Positions 37,701-48,023 of a stretch of 64,000 bases of DNA are shown here, one piece after another. The notes below the pieces were generated by a model. The model made no database searches and was not told where the DNA came from. It saw only the letters and a program-made list of their open reading frames with translations. A program made the translations under genes and the position numbers. Origin of the DNA: Lithospermum erythrorhizon (lineage: Eukaryota > Streptophyta > Magnoliopsida > Boraginales > Boraginaceae); assembly GCA_019722365.1 (NCBI GenBank), contig JADFUC010001898.1, positions 1-64,000 of the forward strand, given 5' to 3'. Positions within the stretch are counted from its first letter, which is position 1, and every line of letters begins with the position of its first letter.

Positions 37701-38833
37701 TAACAACCGGTTACTGCAACTACAAAAATTAAATTTCAATAAAATAAAATATCAATGTAAAAACTTCTCAACTTCCTTTAGCTTTAAAAAAACAAAAAAT
37801 CAAATCTTGACAACTTTGCTTCCAATAACCCCCAGTAACATATCTAAATTAATCCCATACTCATCAAATGAATCATAAAAGATGAGTTTGTAGAGTACTA
37901 GTTAAAGCTGCAACTACAGAAATTTAATTTCAATGAGCTCAATATAAAAATTCCTACTTTCTTTAGCTTTACACACAAAAATCAAACCTTTGACAACATC
38001 TAAATTAATCCCAAAATCATAAATGGTTAATTTTTTTCATTTCTTTTTAACTTAAAAACCAATAGTATTATGTTAATTAAGTACACCATATGAAACAATA
38101 TAGCAACTCTCACAAAACCAAACCAGACCAAGCCTTATCTCATCAACTAGGGTCGGCGACACAAATACAACATCTTATATAACAATTCTCACAAACCAAA
38201 CCAAACCAAACAAGGCCTTATACTATCAACTAGGGTCGGCTATATGAATACGATGTCTAATATAACAATTCTCACCAAACCAAACAAAACAAAGACTTAC
38301 CCCATCAACTAGGATGGGCTATATGAATACGGCACCTAATATAACAATTCTTACAAAACCAAACCAAATCGAACCGAACAAAGCCTTATCCCATCAACGA
38401 AGGTCGAATATATGAATAAGGTCGACTATATGAATAAGACGTCTAATATAACAATCCTCAGAAAACCAATCCAAACCGAACAAAGCCTTATCCCATCAAC
38501 TAGGGTCAGGTGAGTCGGCTATATGAATAGGATGTCTAATATAACAATTCTCTCAAAACCAAACGAGACCAAACCAAACAAAGCCTTACTCCATCAACTA
38601 GGTTCTAACAATTGTGACAAAATGAATAAAATGGAAATACTTACATGCTTTGAATTATTTGGTGGAACACTTTTAGAAGGTTTATCAGAAATAGGGTTGA
38701 AAAGACCAGTAGTGAGATCAGAAACAAAGTGGACAGCTTTACTCCTAATTGTAGTTGTTGACTTCTTTTGTTGCTTTTCAACTATCTGAGGTGGTTCTTC
38801 TTCTTCTTGGTATTCATGTCTCACCATTTTCAT
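34769..38833 (-). CDS. TLDc-domain (OXR-type, oxidation resistance) protein, 8 exons
   Basis: Exons on the minus strand are 38833-38645, 37325-36805, 36690-36618, 35975-35895, 35726-35663, 35271-35184, 35071-34987 and 34852-34769. All introns are GT-AG, the phases fit, and the spliced frame is 1185 nt (394 residues). A charged, Ser-rich N-terminal half (residues 1-200) precedes the TLDc domain (about 206-394). The domain begins SSLLLSDKFRRVLYAALP, with STWKHGISLSTLYRR, then DRNGTVFGG, the glycine-rich LALGGGSHFALFLD core, and LWGFV near the end. These are the typical TLDc blocks. In plants and animals TLDc/OXR proteins raise tolerance to oxidative stress; animal members also bind the V-ATPase. 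The biochemical activity is not settled. The start at 38833 precedes a second in-frame ATG two codons later; either could be used. Intron 1 (1.3 kb) holds a minisatellite. Confidence 0.93.
38090..38605 (-). repeat. About 85-bp minisatellite in intron 1 of the TLDc gene
   Basis: About six imperfect units follow one another, marked on the plus strand by TAATATAACAATTCTCA-like words at about 38095, 38172, 38258, 38342, 38447 and 38535. Each is followed by AAACCAAACC, GCCTTATCCCATCAACTAGG and TCGGCTATATGAATA. A GCCTTATCCCAC...GGTCGGCTA phrase is, from memory, a widespread plant dispersed repeat; here it has become a tandem array. Confidence 0.85.
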
Positions 38834-39363
38834 TGATTCTAAACTTTATGTTAAAAAATTATAATCAAGAATTGCATAAAATGGTATTTTTATTATTGAA
38901 AAAAGATTGAATTTTTATAGAAATTACTCTGTTTATGATGAAAATAGTAGCTGTGTATCATCCTTATTTTGTAACATACTCATTGTATATTTGTATTAAG
39001 CTTTACTTTACAAATAAAATGAAAAATTCAGCTCATAGTTATCATCACAATATGCCCCCACCCACCCGTCTGTTGAAACCATTTTTTTTTTCCTTAATTT
39101 CTAGGTAGGTGAGGTCCCCAATAGTGTTTCTTTTTTTTTTTACTCTACATACACACCCCTCAATAGTATTTTTTAATTTCAAGACATAATAATTATCAAG
39201 TCCCTTCTCCCTGCATTTGCATCTCGAACCCTTAACTTCAAGTTAATCATTATCAAGAATGTTACCAACCGCTGTACCTCATTCAATTATTTTCCCCAAT
39301 AATGCTTTTGTTAAGCAAGGAATCTACTATTTTACCCATGATGTCCCTCAGTTTGTAGATGTA
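38834..39363. other. Upstream region of the TLDc gene
   Basis: Probable promoter and 5' UTR of the minus-strand TLDc gene. A homopyrimidine/T-rich stretch lies at 39080-39145. No coding region is supported. Confidence 0.4.
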
Positions 39364-39542
39364 CTCCTTCCATCCCAAAATGTTAGGGATATTTTCTCAA
39401 AAATTAAAAATCCCTTAAATGATTCCTACTTTGACCAAATAATGAGTAAAATCTTGGAGGGAAAATAATTATGAGAAGAATTCAAATTTGTATAAAAATT
39501 TGTGTAGGTCAAAGCCCCTTAACAAAAAAGGAATGAGGGAGG
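39364..39542. mobile_element. Stowaway-like MITE, degenerate
   Basis: The left end reads CTCCTTCCATCCCAAAATG after a TA (39362-39363), and the right end reads GGAATGAGGGAGG followed by CA. These are inverted CTCC-TCC-type ends typical of Stowaway/Tc1-mariner MITEs, with one damaged flank. Confidence 0.6.
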
Positions 39543-41371
39543 CAGTTTGAATGAAGTTTATAATTAAGGGTAAATGTGCATGAGCGTAGCTAAATCGAAT
39601 CTGGTTTGTCGAGTGAGACCAAAAGTAAGATCGGCTTTGTTCAAATTAAGTCTAAATCCTTTGATTATATATAGGTTGCTAATGCTCGTTAGCTCGGTAC
39701 CATATTCGACCATGCATTGCGTGCGCCCAATAGACAAATGAATGCAATACGGCACGATCCATGTACATGCTAATTAATGATTTCGTGGAAAGTTTGTTAA
39801 GTTGCAAAACAGTTTGGACCTCGAAAATTTCTTTTATGTAAATAGGACTTACCATTTATATATCACCATTCATTACATACGTTCACTTGTACTACCATCG
39901 TCCAAATTGAAAAGTCAACATTTTGTTCAAGTTTAAGAATATATATGTTTTTCCCCTTCATTAAGAATAGAAATTATAAATTACATATGGTATGAAATTG
40001 TAATTCAGTCCTAAACCAAAGACATAAACAACTATATTCTTTCTAAAGCCCCAAGGATAATCTCATTATCTTCATTAATATCAGAGATTAACGCTGCATT
40101 TAATGTTGAAACTGACAAAGTGAGGCTAAAACCTTACAAAAGCATCATATGGAAACCCACCAAGTGAGGCCAAAATTGCGAATCACGAAACAAACTTTCT
40201 TGGAGGACTGGTTCATTAACCCAAAGAAAAATCAGCTATTCTTTCTTTAAAGTGAAATCACCTTCGAAAAAGAAATCACCTTCTTTCGTTAGATGTTCTT
40301 ATCAGAAACAACCAGGGTGTGTGTGTCATTACTAAGCCTAAGATCTTTGATTGGTTTTTATCATTCATTAGATATATACTCCAATTCCTAAAGTTATAAT
40401 GACATTCATTATACTAATTGATGAATTAAGAATAATATATCGACAACATCCAATTTTGAACTAGTTCTGACAACATCTAATACTCCTATGATAGCAGGAT
40501 CACTAGCTTCTTTTGGTGGGGACATTTGAAATTAAAGATAGAAGTTTATTTAAAGCTATCAATAAGATAAATCATGATGAATATGTTAGATAATATATTT
40601 TTATTTGAGTTACTCTTCTATCATAAAGGATCCAACCAATTCTACTGCTTCGGACAAGGACTAGAGAAAACTTAAAAAATTAATCTGGCAGAAGGTTAAT
40701 CTAGTGAATGTTTTAAAAAGTTATTTGTATAATATTTTGGCTTATTTATATGAATTTATGAAAAGTTGGTGAAATGTAATTAAAAATATCATTTAACCTA
40801 CATTATACCTTAATTGAGTGGTTGAACAAAACCAGAAATAATCCAAGGAATTGGTATTTAATCATTTAACCTAGACATCCAACCCCAAACAGAAAATAAC
40901 TTAAAATTTCACCTAAATTTACCTAAATTCACCTCAATCCAAACGGACAATAAGGATAAATAAACCAGTAGAAGTACTTTAACAAACCGAAGTGTAGTGC
41001 AACTGGTACTTCAAATGAGCTTATTATATGTTCGCTGGAGTTTGAATCTTGTAAACAACAATTTCAACTTTCTTTTTTCCGTGGGAAATGCTATGCTCAT
41101 GGAAGTACCAGTTGGCCAATCTAACACCAATTATTGAATGTGCTTCACTAATTGACTATCATTTTTACAATTTACGAAAGGTACAAGAATAGTTTTAATT
41201 TTGCCATTCCTAATTTATATTTTCAAACTTTGTCAATATTTCTACAATGCTATTTTTTCATTTGCCAAATTTATATTATAAATTGATAGTCCATTATATA
41301 ATAACGAAACAATATCTCAAAGCTTTTAATTATTCTTGCAAATCATGTTACTTTTTTTCTATTAAATATTA
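39543..41371. other. AT-rich intergenic DNA
   Basis: No gene is supported. A segment near 40995-41060 has an AGTGCAACTGGTA box and a GGAGTTTGAATC box that could be a worn SINE head, but the evidence is thin. Confidence 0.35.
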
Positions 41372-41539
41372 CTTCATCCATCCCTTTTGATAGAGACATT
41401 TCATTTGACACAAACATGTAGGAAATTTTAAATTCAACTCACAAACTAAAATTTCTCTTCACATTTTTGAATTAAATAGAAACCAATTTATGAATTTGTA
41501 TAAAAGAAAAATAACCCTATCAATTAGGGATGAAGGAAG
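41372..41539. mobile_element. Stowaway MITE
   Basis: A 168-bp element is bounded by TA on both sides (41370-41371 and 41540-41541). Its ends are CTTCATCCATCCCTTTTGAT and, inverted, CTTCCTTCATCCCTAATTGAT. The TA target duplication and C-TCC-TCC TIR are diagnostic of Stowaway-type MITEs. No coding capacity. Confidence 0.75.
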
Positions 41540-41924
41540 TATATACTAGATTGTTCGATTTGGCTGATGACCCATTATAATTTAGTAATGCGAAAAGACC
41601 AATTTCTAAATTCGAACTCAACTCGAAGTTTTAATGGGCTGATGAACTAACACATAGTCGAGAAAATCTCGTTGCTCTCGGGCTTGATAGCAACTTTAGT
41701 TGTAGAGTATTGGGTTAGCTTGTTTTGATTGATTAGTAGGACGAAAATGTTGGGTTTAAAAATGACGGTGTTTTGACATAAGTTTAAAAAAATCGAACAA
41801 AAACCATGTCTTTTCGAAAAAAATTGCGCCTCTAATTCATCGGATTCGACTTCGGTCCTGTTATGTTTTTCACCATCATAAAATTTTATCTTTAATAATC
41901 GAAAATTATAAATAGAGGTGAAGG

Positions 41925-42565
41925 TAGGGATGTTTTCTGGCTCGGGTTTGGTCGGGTTGTTTAAATTTTTGTGTGAACCGATTCTATCGTTTTTAATACA
42001 CAAACCATTTCGCCTCTTTAAATTAATTTGGTTCGTTGATGTCGGTTTTCTATGCTTAGTCGGTTCGGTTCGACCGCCGGTTTTATAACAATAATATAAT
42101 ATAAAAAACTTCGCGATTTCAAATTAAAATAATACACAATAATTTCAACACATATACCAAATGCATGATATAATCGTGAGACAATTGTCGAGCGTATCAT
42201 GCATTAATGACATTAACAAATTGTTTCCAAATACATGTAGTAATAATAGATATAACTCCCCAAACAGATTACTAACAAATGCATAATAACATTGATTACT
42301 AACAGATACTTCCAAACATTCACCAAATACATGATTTCAAACTAAAATAGTTATAAACTAAAAATATCACAAATATAAATATTTTAATGAAAATATATAT
42401 ACTCGGTTCGGTCGGTTTCGGTTCGGTTTATGCTAAAACCGAAACCGATTAATTTTTGTCGGTTTGATTTTTTTTCTACTATTTTGCCTTCGTCTCATAT
42501 TTTTTTCCAACCGAACCGTAAAAACTCTACTGGGTTAAGGCTGACGAACCGAACTAACATCCCTA
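41925..42565. mobile_element. hAT-type non-autonomous element, CGGTT-rich
   Basis: The 641-bp segment begins TAGGGATG and ends CATCCCTA, an 8-bp inverted repeat. It is flanked by GGTGAAGG (41917-41924) and GGTGAGGA (42566-42573), an 8-bp duplication with two differences. Inside both ends lie many CGGTT and AACCGAA words. Short TAGGG-type ends, subterminal repeats and an 8-bp duplication fit the hAT superfamily. The open frames inside (41647-42003, 42018-42200 on minus) have no protein family signature. Confidence 0.6.
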
Positions 42566-42747
42566 GGTGAGGATAGGTAATGCATGACATGTATATATTC
42601 TTTTTTAAGAAAATACAATGATATTAAGAAGGGAGGGTATTTCGACACAAAAGCATAAATTTGGTCCAATGTGATTGAAAAATTAGTGAAACTTGAGCAT
42701 ATTTTCTATAGAAAGAGAAAACAAACAACAAATGCATACCAAACAAG

Positions 42748-42820
42748 GACTCCATGGCCCAATGGATAAGGCGCTGGTCTACTTGTCCTCGAGATTCTAG
42801 TTCGATCCCCAGTGAGCCTG
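42748..42820 (+). pseudogene. tRNA-Arg-like pseudogene
   Basis: The 5' half reads GACTCCATGGCCCAATGGAT and AAGGCGCTGGTCTAC, which is the acceptor, D-arm and 5' anticodon stem of plant tRNA-Arg. The second half is damaged: the 3' anticodon strand is TCCTC instead of ACCAG, the T stem (TCTAG before TTCGATC) lacks one base, and the 3' acceptor strand (GAGCCTG) no longer pairs with GACTCCA. A T-rich pol III-type terminator follows. It cannot fold as a normal tRNA, so I call it a pseudogene or a tRNA-derived SINE head. Confidence 0.65.
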
Positions 42821-43879
42821 ATTCTTTTAAATTTTATAATTTTCTTCATATTTTCTGTTTGTGTTGTTACTCCATCCCTGCACAGGTCATAGGGTTCAAC
42901 TCTACCCTTTTTTTTTTTTTTTTAAATTAGCGATGAGTCATGAGTATGAAAAATAACGAATAGAAATAAAATTAATTATATGATGAAAATTATAAAAATT
43001 TACTTTTATAAAAATATATTTAAAGACAAATTTATTGATATCAATTTTATATTTTTGAAATAAAAAATAAGCAAGAATTCGACGAAAAGTTTCAACACGC
43101 AAAAACGAAAAAAACGCCACATAATATAATATAATATGAATTGGACGTAATATATGTTAATAAGTGGACGAAATTTGAGTAGTGGAATCTCATAGATTTC
43201 TTGCTTTGAAGATGTGCATGTATTTGATAGTGATGATGTTTCAAGACTTATACGTTTAACACACATACACGAGAATCTTATGCAAGATCTATATATACAA
43301 TAAAATACTCTCCGTCCTTAAAAAATCATTATATTTTGATTTTAATAAGTTGATTTTTTTTTAATTTTAAAACCCAACAAATTTTAATAAAAGATATATT
43401 TATTAAAAAATATATTAATATATGTGATTTTCAACATATTTTACTATTAACTCAATTTATTTTGATTTAAGAAAATGTTTTGGATGTCACTCAATACAGT
43501 AAAATTTATTAATTTTTAATATAAAAAAATAAAATGTGAGAATCTTTTGGAATGAAAGGTAGTATGATTTTTTATCATAGAAGAGTCAATTATGAACTCC
43601 TTCGGTATATCCAAAAGATAATGCGTCAAATAGTATTCTTATTGCTCTCTGAGAGTGAGACCGCAGTATCCGCACTTGTAGATGAAGAATGATTTGCCTT
43701 TTGAACTCTCAAGACAATAGGTACCACATGATTGATCACATCTTAGTATTTGCAAAAACTAACTAAGCACCTAGTACAAGACTATGATATTTTAATTAAG
43801 TACAAATTACAAGTAGTTGATTAATACTATATACATTAATTAACTAATTATTATCATGTTTCCAGCTAGCTAAGTGCAG
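42821..43879. other. AT-rich intergenic DNA, possible decayed MITE
   Basis: No gene is supported. TACTCTCCGTCCTTAAAAA at about 43307 and an inverted, weaker partner near 43545-43562 (GGAATGAAAGGTAGTA) could be the worn ends of a Stowaway element. A T run of about 18 lies at 42907-42924. Confidence 0.35.
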
Positions 43880-44235
43880 TTTGATTGCCACTATCCCATG
43901 GATCTCTAAATCTTATCTTTGAGATTTCATCTTAGTAAAGGTAGACTATACTTAATCAAAGTATTGTACTCTATGAAATTTCCAATGGACCATCTTCAAG
44001 ATGAACTCAAGCCAAGACATAAAGAACCCAAAAGCAAATTATTTAACCCTTAACTAATAAGTATTTAATATAACAATTACTAGTAACTCTTCAAGAATCT
44101 GAAGAGCTTTGTTATCTCATAGTCCAGCCAAGTCATTTCTATATTTTACTCGAACACAATCTTGCCCACTATCTCGCAGGATCAACTTTTTAGTAGATAT
44201 CACTTTACCTCCACTATCTTCCAAGAAATGCAATT

Positions 44236-44246
44236 ACTATAGATAA
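44236..44246 (+). promoter_or_regulatory. Possible TATA box of the C2-domain gene
   Basis: CTATAGATAAC lies about 100 bp before the start codon. The duplicated copy has the better TATA form CTATATATAAC at the matching place (about 53394-53404). Between it and the start codon runs a CTCTCTCAATCTC-type pyrimidine patch, a common plant 5' UTR feature. Position and conservation in both copies support a core promoter element, but no transcript data are available. Confidence 0.4.
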
Positions 44247-44343
44247 CCAACAATTCCAAGATGGCTCAATCCACCAACATCAATTCATCATACTCATCAC
44301 AACTCTCTCTCAATCTCTCTCAATCTTGAATCTTGATTTCATC

Positions 44344-44937
44344 ATGGGTGTGTCTCAAAATAATACTCCCTCTATCACATGCAATTTGAGAATCATAAGA
44401 GCTAAAAACATAGAGCTCAAGCAAACAAAAAACCTATTCATTAGGTGTTATCTCTCAGCAGGAAAGAACAAAAATGTGCAAATCAACACTCAAGAGATCT
44501 CATCAACTTCTGACTTTTACTTTAACAACTCTTTGTCATTGGATTGCTTAGGTTCTCAAGAATCCATCAATTCCCTCAAGCAAGGGAACATAGTCTTGGA
44601 GCTAAGAAGCAGAAACAAGTCATCAGTTCTTGGAATCATTAAAAGCTCATCACAACTCATAGGTAGAGCTGAAATTCCATGGAGCAAAGCATTTGATGCA
44701 CCAAATTTGGAGATTGAGACATGGGTATCCATGATTTCCAAGACTAAAAGTGTAAATGAAGATTCAAAGCCACCAGCAGTACAAGTAGCAATTGAAGTAA
44801 AAACTATTGAACAAACAAAGAGGGGAAAAAATATCAACGGTTTAAGGAACTGGGATGAATGTTGTTGCAAAAATGGAGGATGTAATAGCTGTCTTGATTA
44901 TGACATGTTTGCTCTTGGACTTGCCTCTGACTTGTGA
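44344..44937 (+). CDS. Small C2-domain (CaLB-like) protein
   Basis: Single-exon frame of 197 residues. The ATG at 44344 is the first one; an upstream extension would need a TTG start and is not conserved as coding. The N-terminal part has LRIIRAKNIELK followed by NLFIRCYLSAG, the first strands of a C2 fold, then SLDCLGSQESINSLKQG, VVLEL-type and LIGRAEIPWSKAF strands. It ends with a Cys-rich motif (DECCCKNGGCNSCLDYDMF) and the tail ALGLASDL. C2 domains bind membranes, often with calcium; the classic calcium-binding aspartates are not obvious here, so binding may be calcium-independent or protein-protein. The Cys-rich tail is shared with plant proteins annotated as calcium-dependent lipid-binding (CaLB) family. 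The biological role is unknown. A broken duplicate lies at 52.6-54.3 kb. Confidence 0.85.
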   Translation: MGVSQNNTPSITCNLRIIRAKNIELKQTKNLFIRCYLSAGKNKNVQINTQEISSTSDFYFNNSLSLDCLGSQESINSLKQGNIVLELRSRNKSSVLGIIKSSSQLIGRAEIPWSKAFDAPNLEIETWVSMISKTKSVNEDSKPPAVQVAIEVKTIEQTKRGKNINGLRNWDECCCKNGGCNSCLDYDMFALGLASDL

Positions 44938-45149
44938 ATTGTGATGCTTCATATAGTATGCACAAAGAGAAGTAGACAATTTTTTGTATAGGTTTCTAAT
45001 CTCTTGAAAGTGTGATTATCAATATATGGTTCGAATTCTTATTACTTATATGTGTACGTTATTATACAGTTCAACAACTATATATGTATTGGGTCGAGAA
45101 TTAGGAACGAAATTATTTATTTTTCATTGTTTCTTGTGATATGTCTTGG

Positions 45150-47126
45150 ACAAAAAAATATAAAATATCGGGCCTTCCATCCTTAAAAGATAAACTAGTT
45201 GCCTCTATAATTTTCAATTCATATATATTATAATAAACTCTTAAACTTGTAACAAATGATCAAGCTTTCTGTCATACCCTTAGATTCAGAACAAAATGTA
45301 GCATATGTTACAAAACTACGAGTGTAACAAAGAATCAGTCACAAAAAACCATTTTTATTGAAATGCATTAATTATTTATTACTAGTAAACCAAGCCGATG
45401 CCGGGCCCAAATGCCTACATTGGATCACAGTGCTAACTTTTATACTTATGATCCATAGAACCATGTGACGTGAATCGAATCACGTATCGTACTACCATTT
45501 GCAATATATACAGTATACTAATTGGGCAAATTTCAATCTCAATTTCTAAAAAAATAGTAAGGTTTTAGGGTTGTAGTTGCTAGATTATTGAGAGGAAAGA
45601 AATTGACTTTGTAAGTTAAAATAATACAAAGACACCGAAATTTTTCCCCTTCAATCAATTAACTTTTTAAGGAAATTTGTACAATCTTAACGGAAAATGG
45701 AGATAATGGCTTTTCCAAAGAGTTTTAAAAAGAGAAAGACACACAACTTGCATCCCGAATTTGCGATACCAAATCTCTGAAATAGTACTATTTTGTCAAA
45801 GACTCATGTATTTGACCTAACCCATTTCATTTACTATTTTGTACCTATTTGCAACTGTTAGTCTTAGTATGTAGATAGTCTATTCTTGTCAATTAGTTTG
45901 CCTCTATGTATATATAAATAAGTTTTCTGACGGTGTTATTTTATATATGTGAATATGAAAACTTAGGATACTTAAATATTTTTTGGACAATAGAAAGATA
46001 ATGTATTGTGTAATTTTGTTGCTTACTGTTTCGATTGTCCAATTAAAAGCAATGATTTGATTTTGATTTCAGTGCTCAAGATTTGTTTAGACATGCTCTT
46101 TTTCATGAGTCTACAAATAGGTTGAGTTAGTATTGAACTTTCACAATATCTCAAACACATTTTATCTATAGTCTAATAAGAAACTAATATGACCCTTGCA
46201 AGTATGATTTCTGGGCATAGACACTACTGTGCACTCACTTATGTAGCTAATCGTCCATTGGTTAGTGAACTCATGCTGAAACTTTTCATAATAAGCGTCG
46301 TTATTTTGAATGATAATATAAAGTCATAGCTTTTGCATTGAATTAATTATGATATTATTTTATTTGCATTTGTTTTTTCATATGAGTTAGTACAATATTT
46401 CTGCATGTTTAATAAATTCTGAGAAAAACTTGTTATTTTTTAGATTATATGTGTAATGAAAACTGGAGTTGATAAAGTTGTTAAATATCATTTGACCTGT
46501 TAAATATCAGAATGGCAATGATTCCGAAGGTAAACATCGTTTTACTCATTTCCATGGCGAGCAAAGTGGGTCCAACCTAGCAAGAGATTGTGTTGTGGTG
46601 GTTTTCTATCACCTATTCTTCTTCATCAATGTTGTTCTGGAACTGGAGATGCTTGTGATAGACAATGAAAGAGTCAAAGTAGTCTTTCAGTGGGCCAGAG
46701 AATATCATAAGATCATCTGATCTTATGGTATTACTACATGATGGCTTTAGGTCGAATATGACGACAACTTTTGTATGGTAATGTTGTGTAGGTTGCCTGT
46801 GTAAATTAGTTGTGTAGGAATGTAATAACTTCCTGGAACTCTTCCAGTGCTACTGGCAAATTAGGCGGATACGCATCTGCCGCTTAAATCTTTTGTAAGA
46901 TGCCTTAGGTACGCAATGCTTTAGATTTTAATCAAGTAAGTTTTGCAATTAGATATTCCATAATTTGTAACCCCGTGATCTTTGGATAGATGGTTTGAAG
47001 GTTTTTAGCTCCCATCTCAGCTTTAATCTTAAGTTTCATGAGAATCAAAGGTTGCTTTATTTATTTGCCCAAATTTTAGTTATATTCTATATTTATCTTA
47101 GCACAATCACGCTTTGTATTCTTGAC
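45150..47126. other. AT-rich intergenic DNA
   Basis: No gene or clear repeat is supported across this stretch. Confidence 0.4.
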
Positions 47127-47202
47127 ATTTCTTTTTCATTTGGGTCTCAGATTCTTGACAACATATGGAAAAAGACATACCGCTAGAAGCTTATATTGTT
47201 AA
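47127..47202 (+). repeat. Left direct repeat flanking a minisatellite
   Basis: It reads ATTTCTTTTTCATTT, then CAGATTCTTGACAACATATG, then GAAAAAGACA and TATATTGTTAA. The same string of words recurs at 47951-48023 in the same orientation with about 80-85 percent identity by eye. Confidence 0.75.
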
Positions 47203-47209
47203 AATTCGA

Positions 47210-47860
47210 TTTTTGCCCCCAATTAACGCCAACGTTAATTTAGATGTAAATTAGTGCATTCAACCGATCGCTACTATAGCCAAATATTCATCTCACTTAA
47301 TAAATTAGTACAAATGTGTGGGAATTATAGCCATTAGAATGGCTAAATATTTGTCCCAATTTCATTGAATTAGAGCAAATGTACCTAATTATGGTGGCAA
47401 GTTTATGACCTTCAAATATTTGTCCTAATTTGAATAAATTAGTGTGTAAATGTACTAATTATAAATACGTCAAATATCTATCCCAATTCTTTCCCCGATC
47501 AGTGCAATGTAATCAATTATGGTGTTTATTTCAACATTCATTCCAATTTCACTGAATTAGGGTAAATGTACCGAATTATGACAAAAGCGACACAAATATC
47601 TATTATAATTTTAAATTAGTGCAAATGTATGGAATTATAGCCGGGATGGTCAAATATCTCATTCTTTAATTTCACCGAATTAGTGCAAATGTATTCTAAT
47701 TATGGCAAAATGATGGCCAATATAGGTGTCTCACTATTGAATTAGCATCGCATCGAATTATGGAAGCCAACGATGGTCAAATTTATGTCCTAATTTTAAT
47801 AAATTAGTGCAAATGTATACTATAGGCCGATGGCCAAATATCTCCGTCTCCAATTTATTT
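47210..47860. repeat. About 62-bp minisatellite, roughly ten degenerate units
   Basis: The word AATTAGTGCAAATGTA (with changes) recurs at about 47302, 47366, 47431, 47501, 47563, 47622, 47678, 47745 and 47803. It is usually followed by GAATTATGGC, GATGGTCAAATATCT and CCAATTTCA. Spacing is 58-68 bp. No open frame runs through it. Confidence 0.8.
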
Positions 47861-47950
47861 CGAGAAGAAATGATCTTAGTCATTACCCATTTTGTCATTT
47901 GCATGGCTCATATCCTCAATTTGAGATAAAAGTTATTTGAGAATAAAAGA

Positions 47951-48023
47951 ATTTCTTTTTGATTTAAGTTCAGATTCTTGCCAACATATGGAAAAAAGAC
48001 ACACTGTCGCAGCTATATTGTTA
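47951..48023 (+). repeat. Right direct repeat flanking a minisatellite
   Basis: Partner of 47127-47202: ATTTCTTTTTGATTT, CAGATTCTTGCCAACATATG, GAAAAAAGACA and TATATTGTTAA. The two lie about 820 bp apart on either side of the minisatellite. Confidence 0.75.

Noticed and set aside
41647..42003. 118-codon minus-strand frame
   Set aside because: It overlaps the end of a hAT-type element and has no family features.
44326..44343. TTG start extending the C2 protein by six residues
   Set aside because: An ATG follows at 44344 with normal C2-family N-terminus; TTG starts are not expected in plant nuclear genes.
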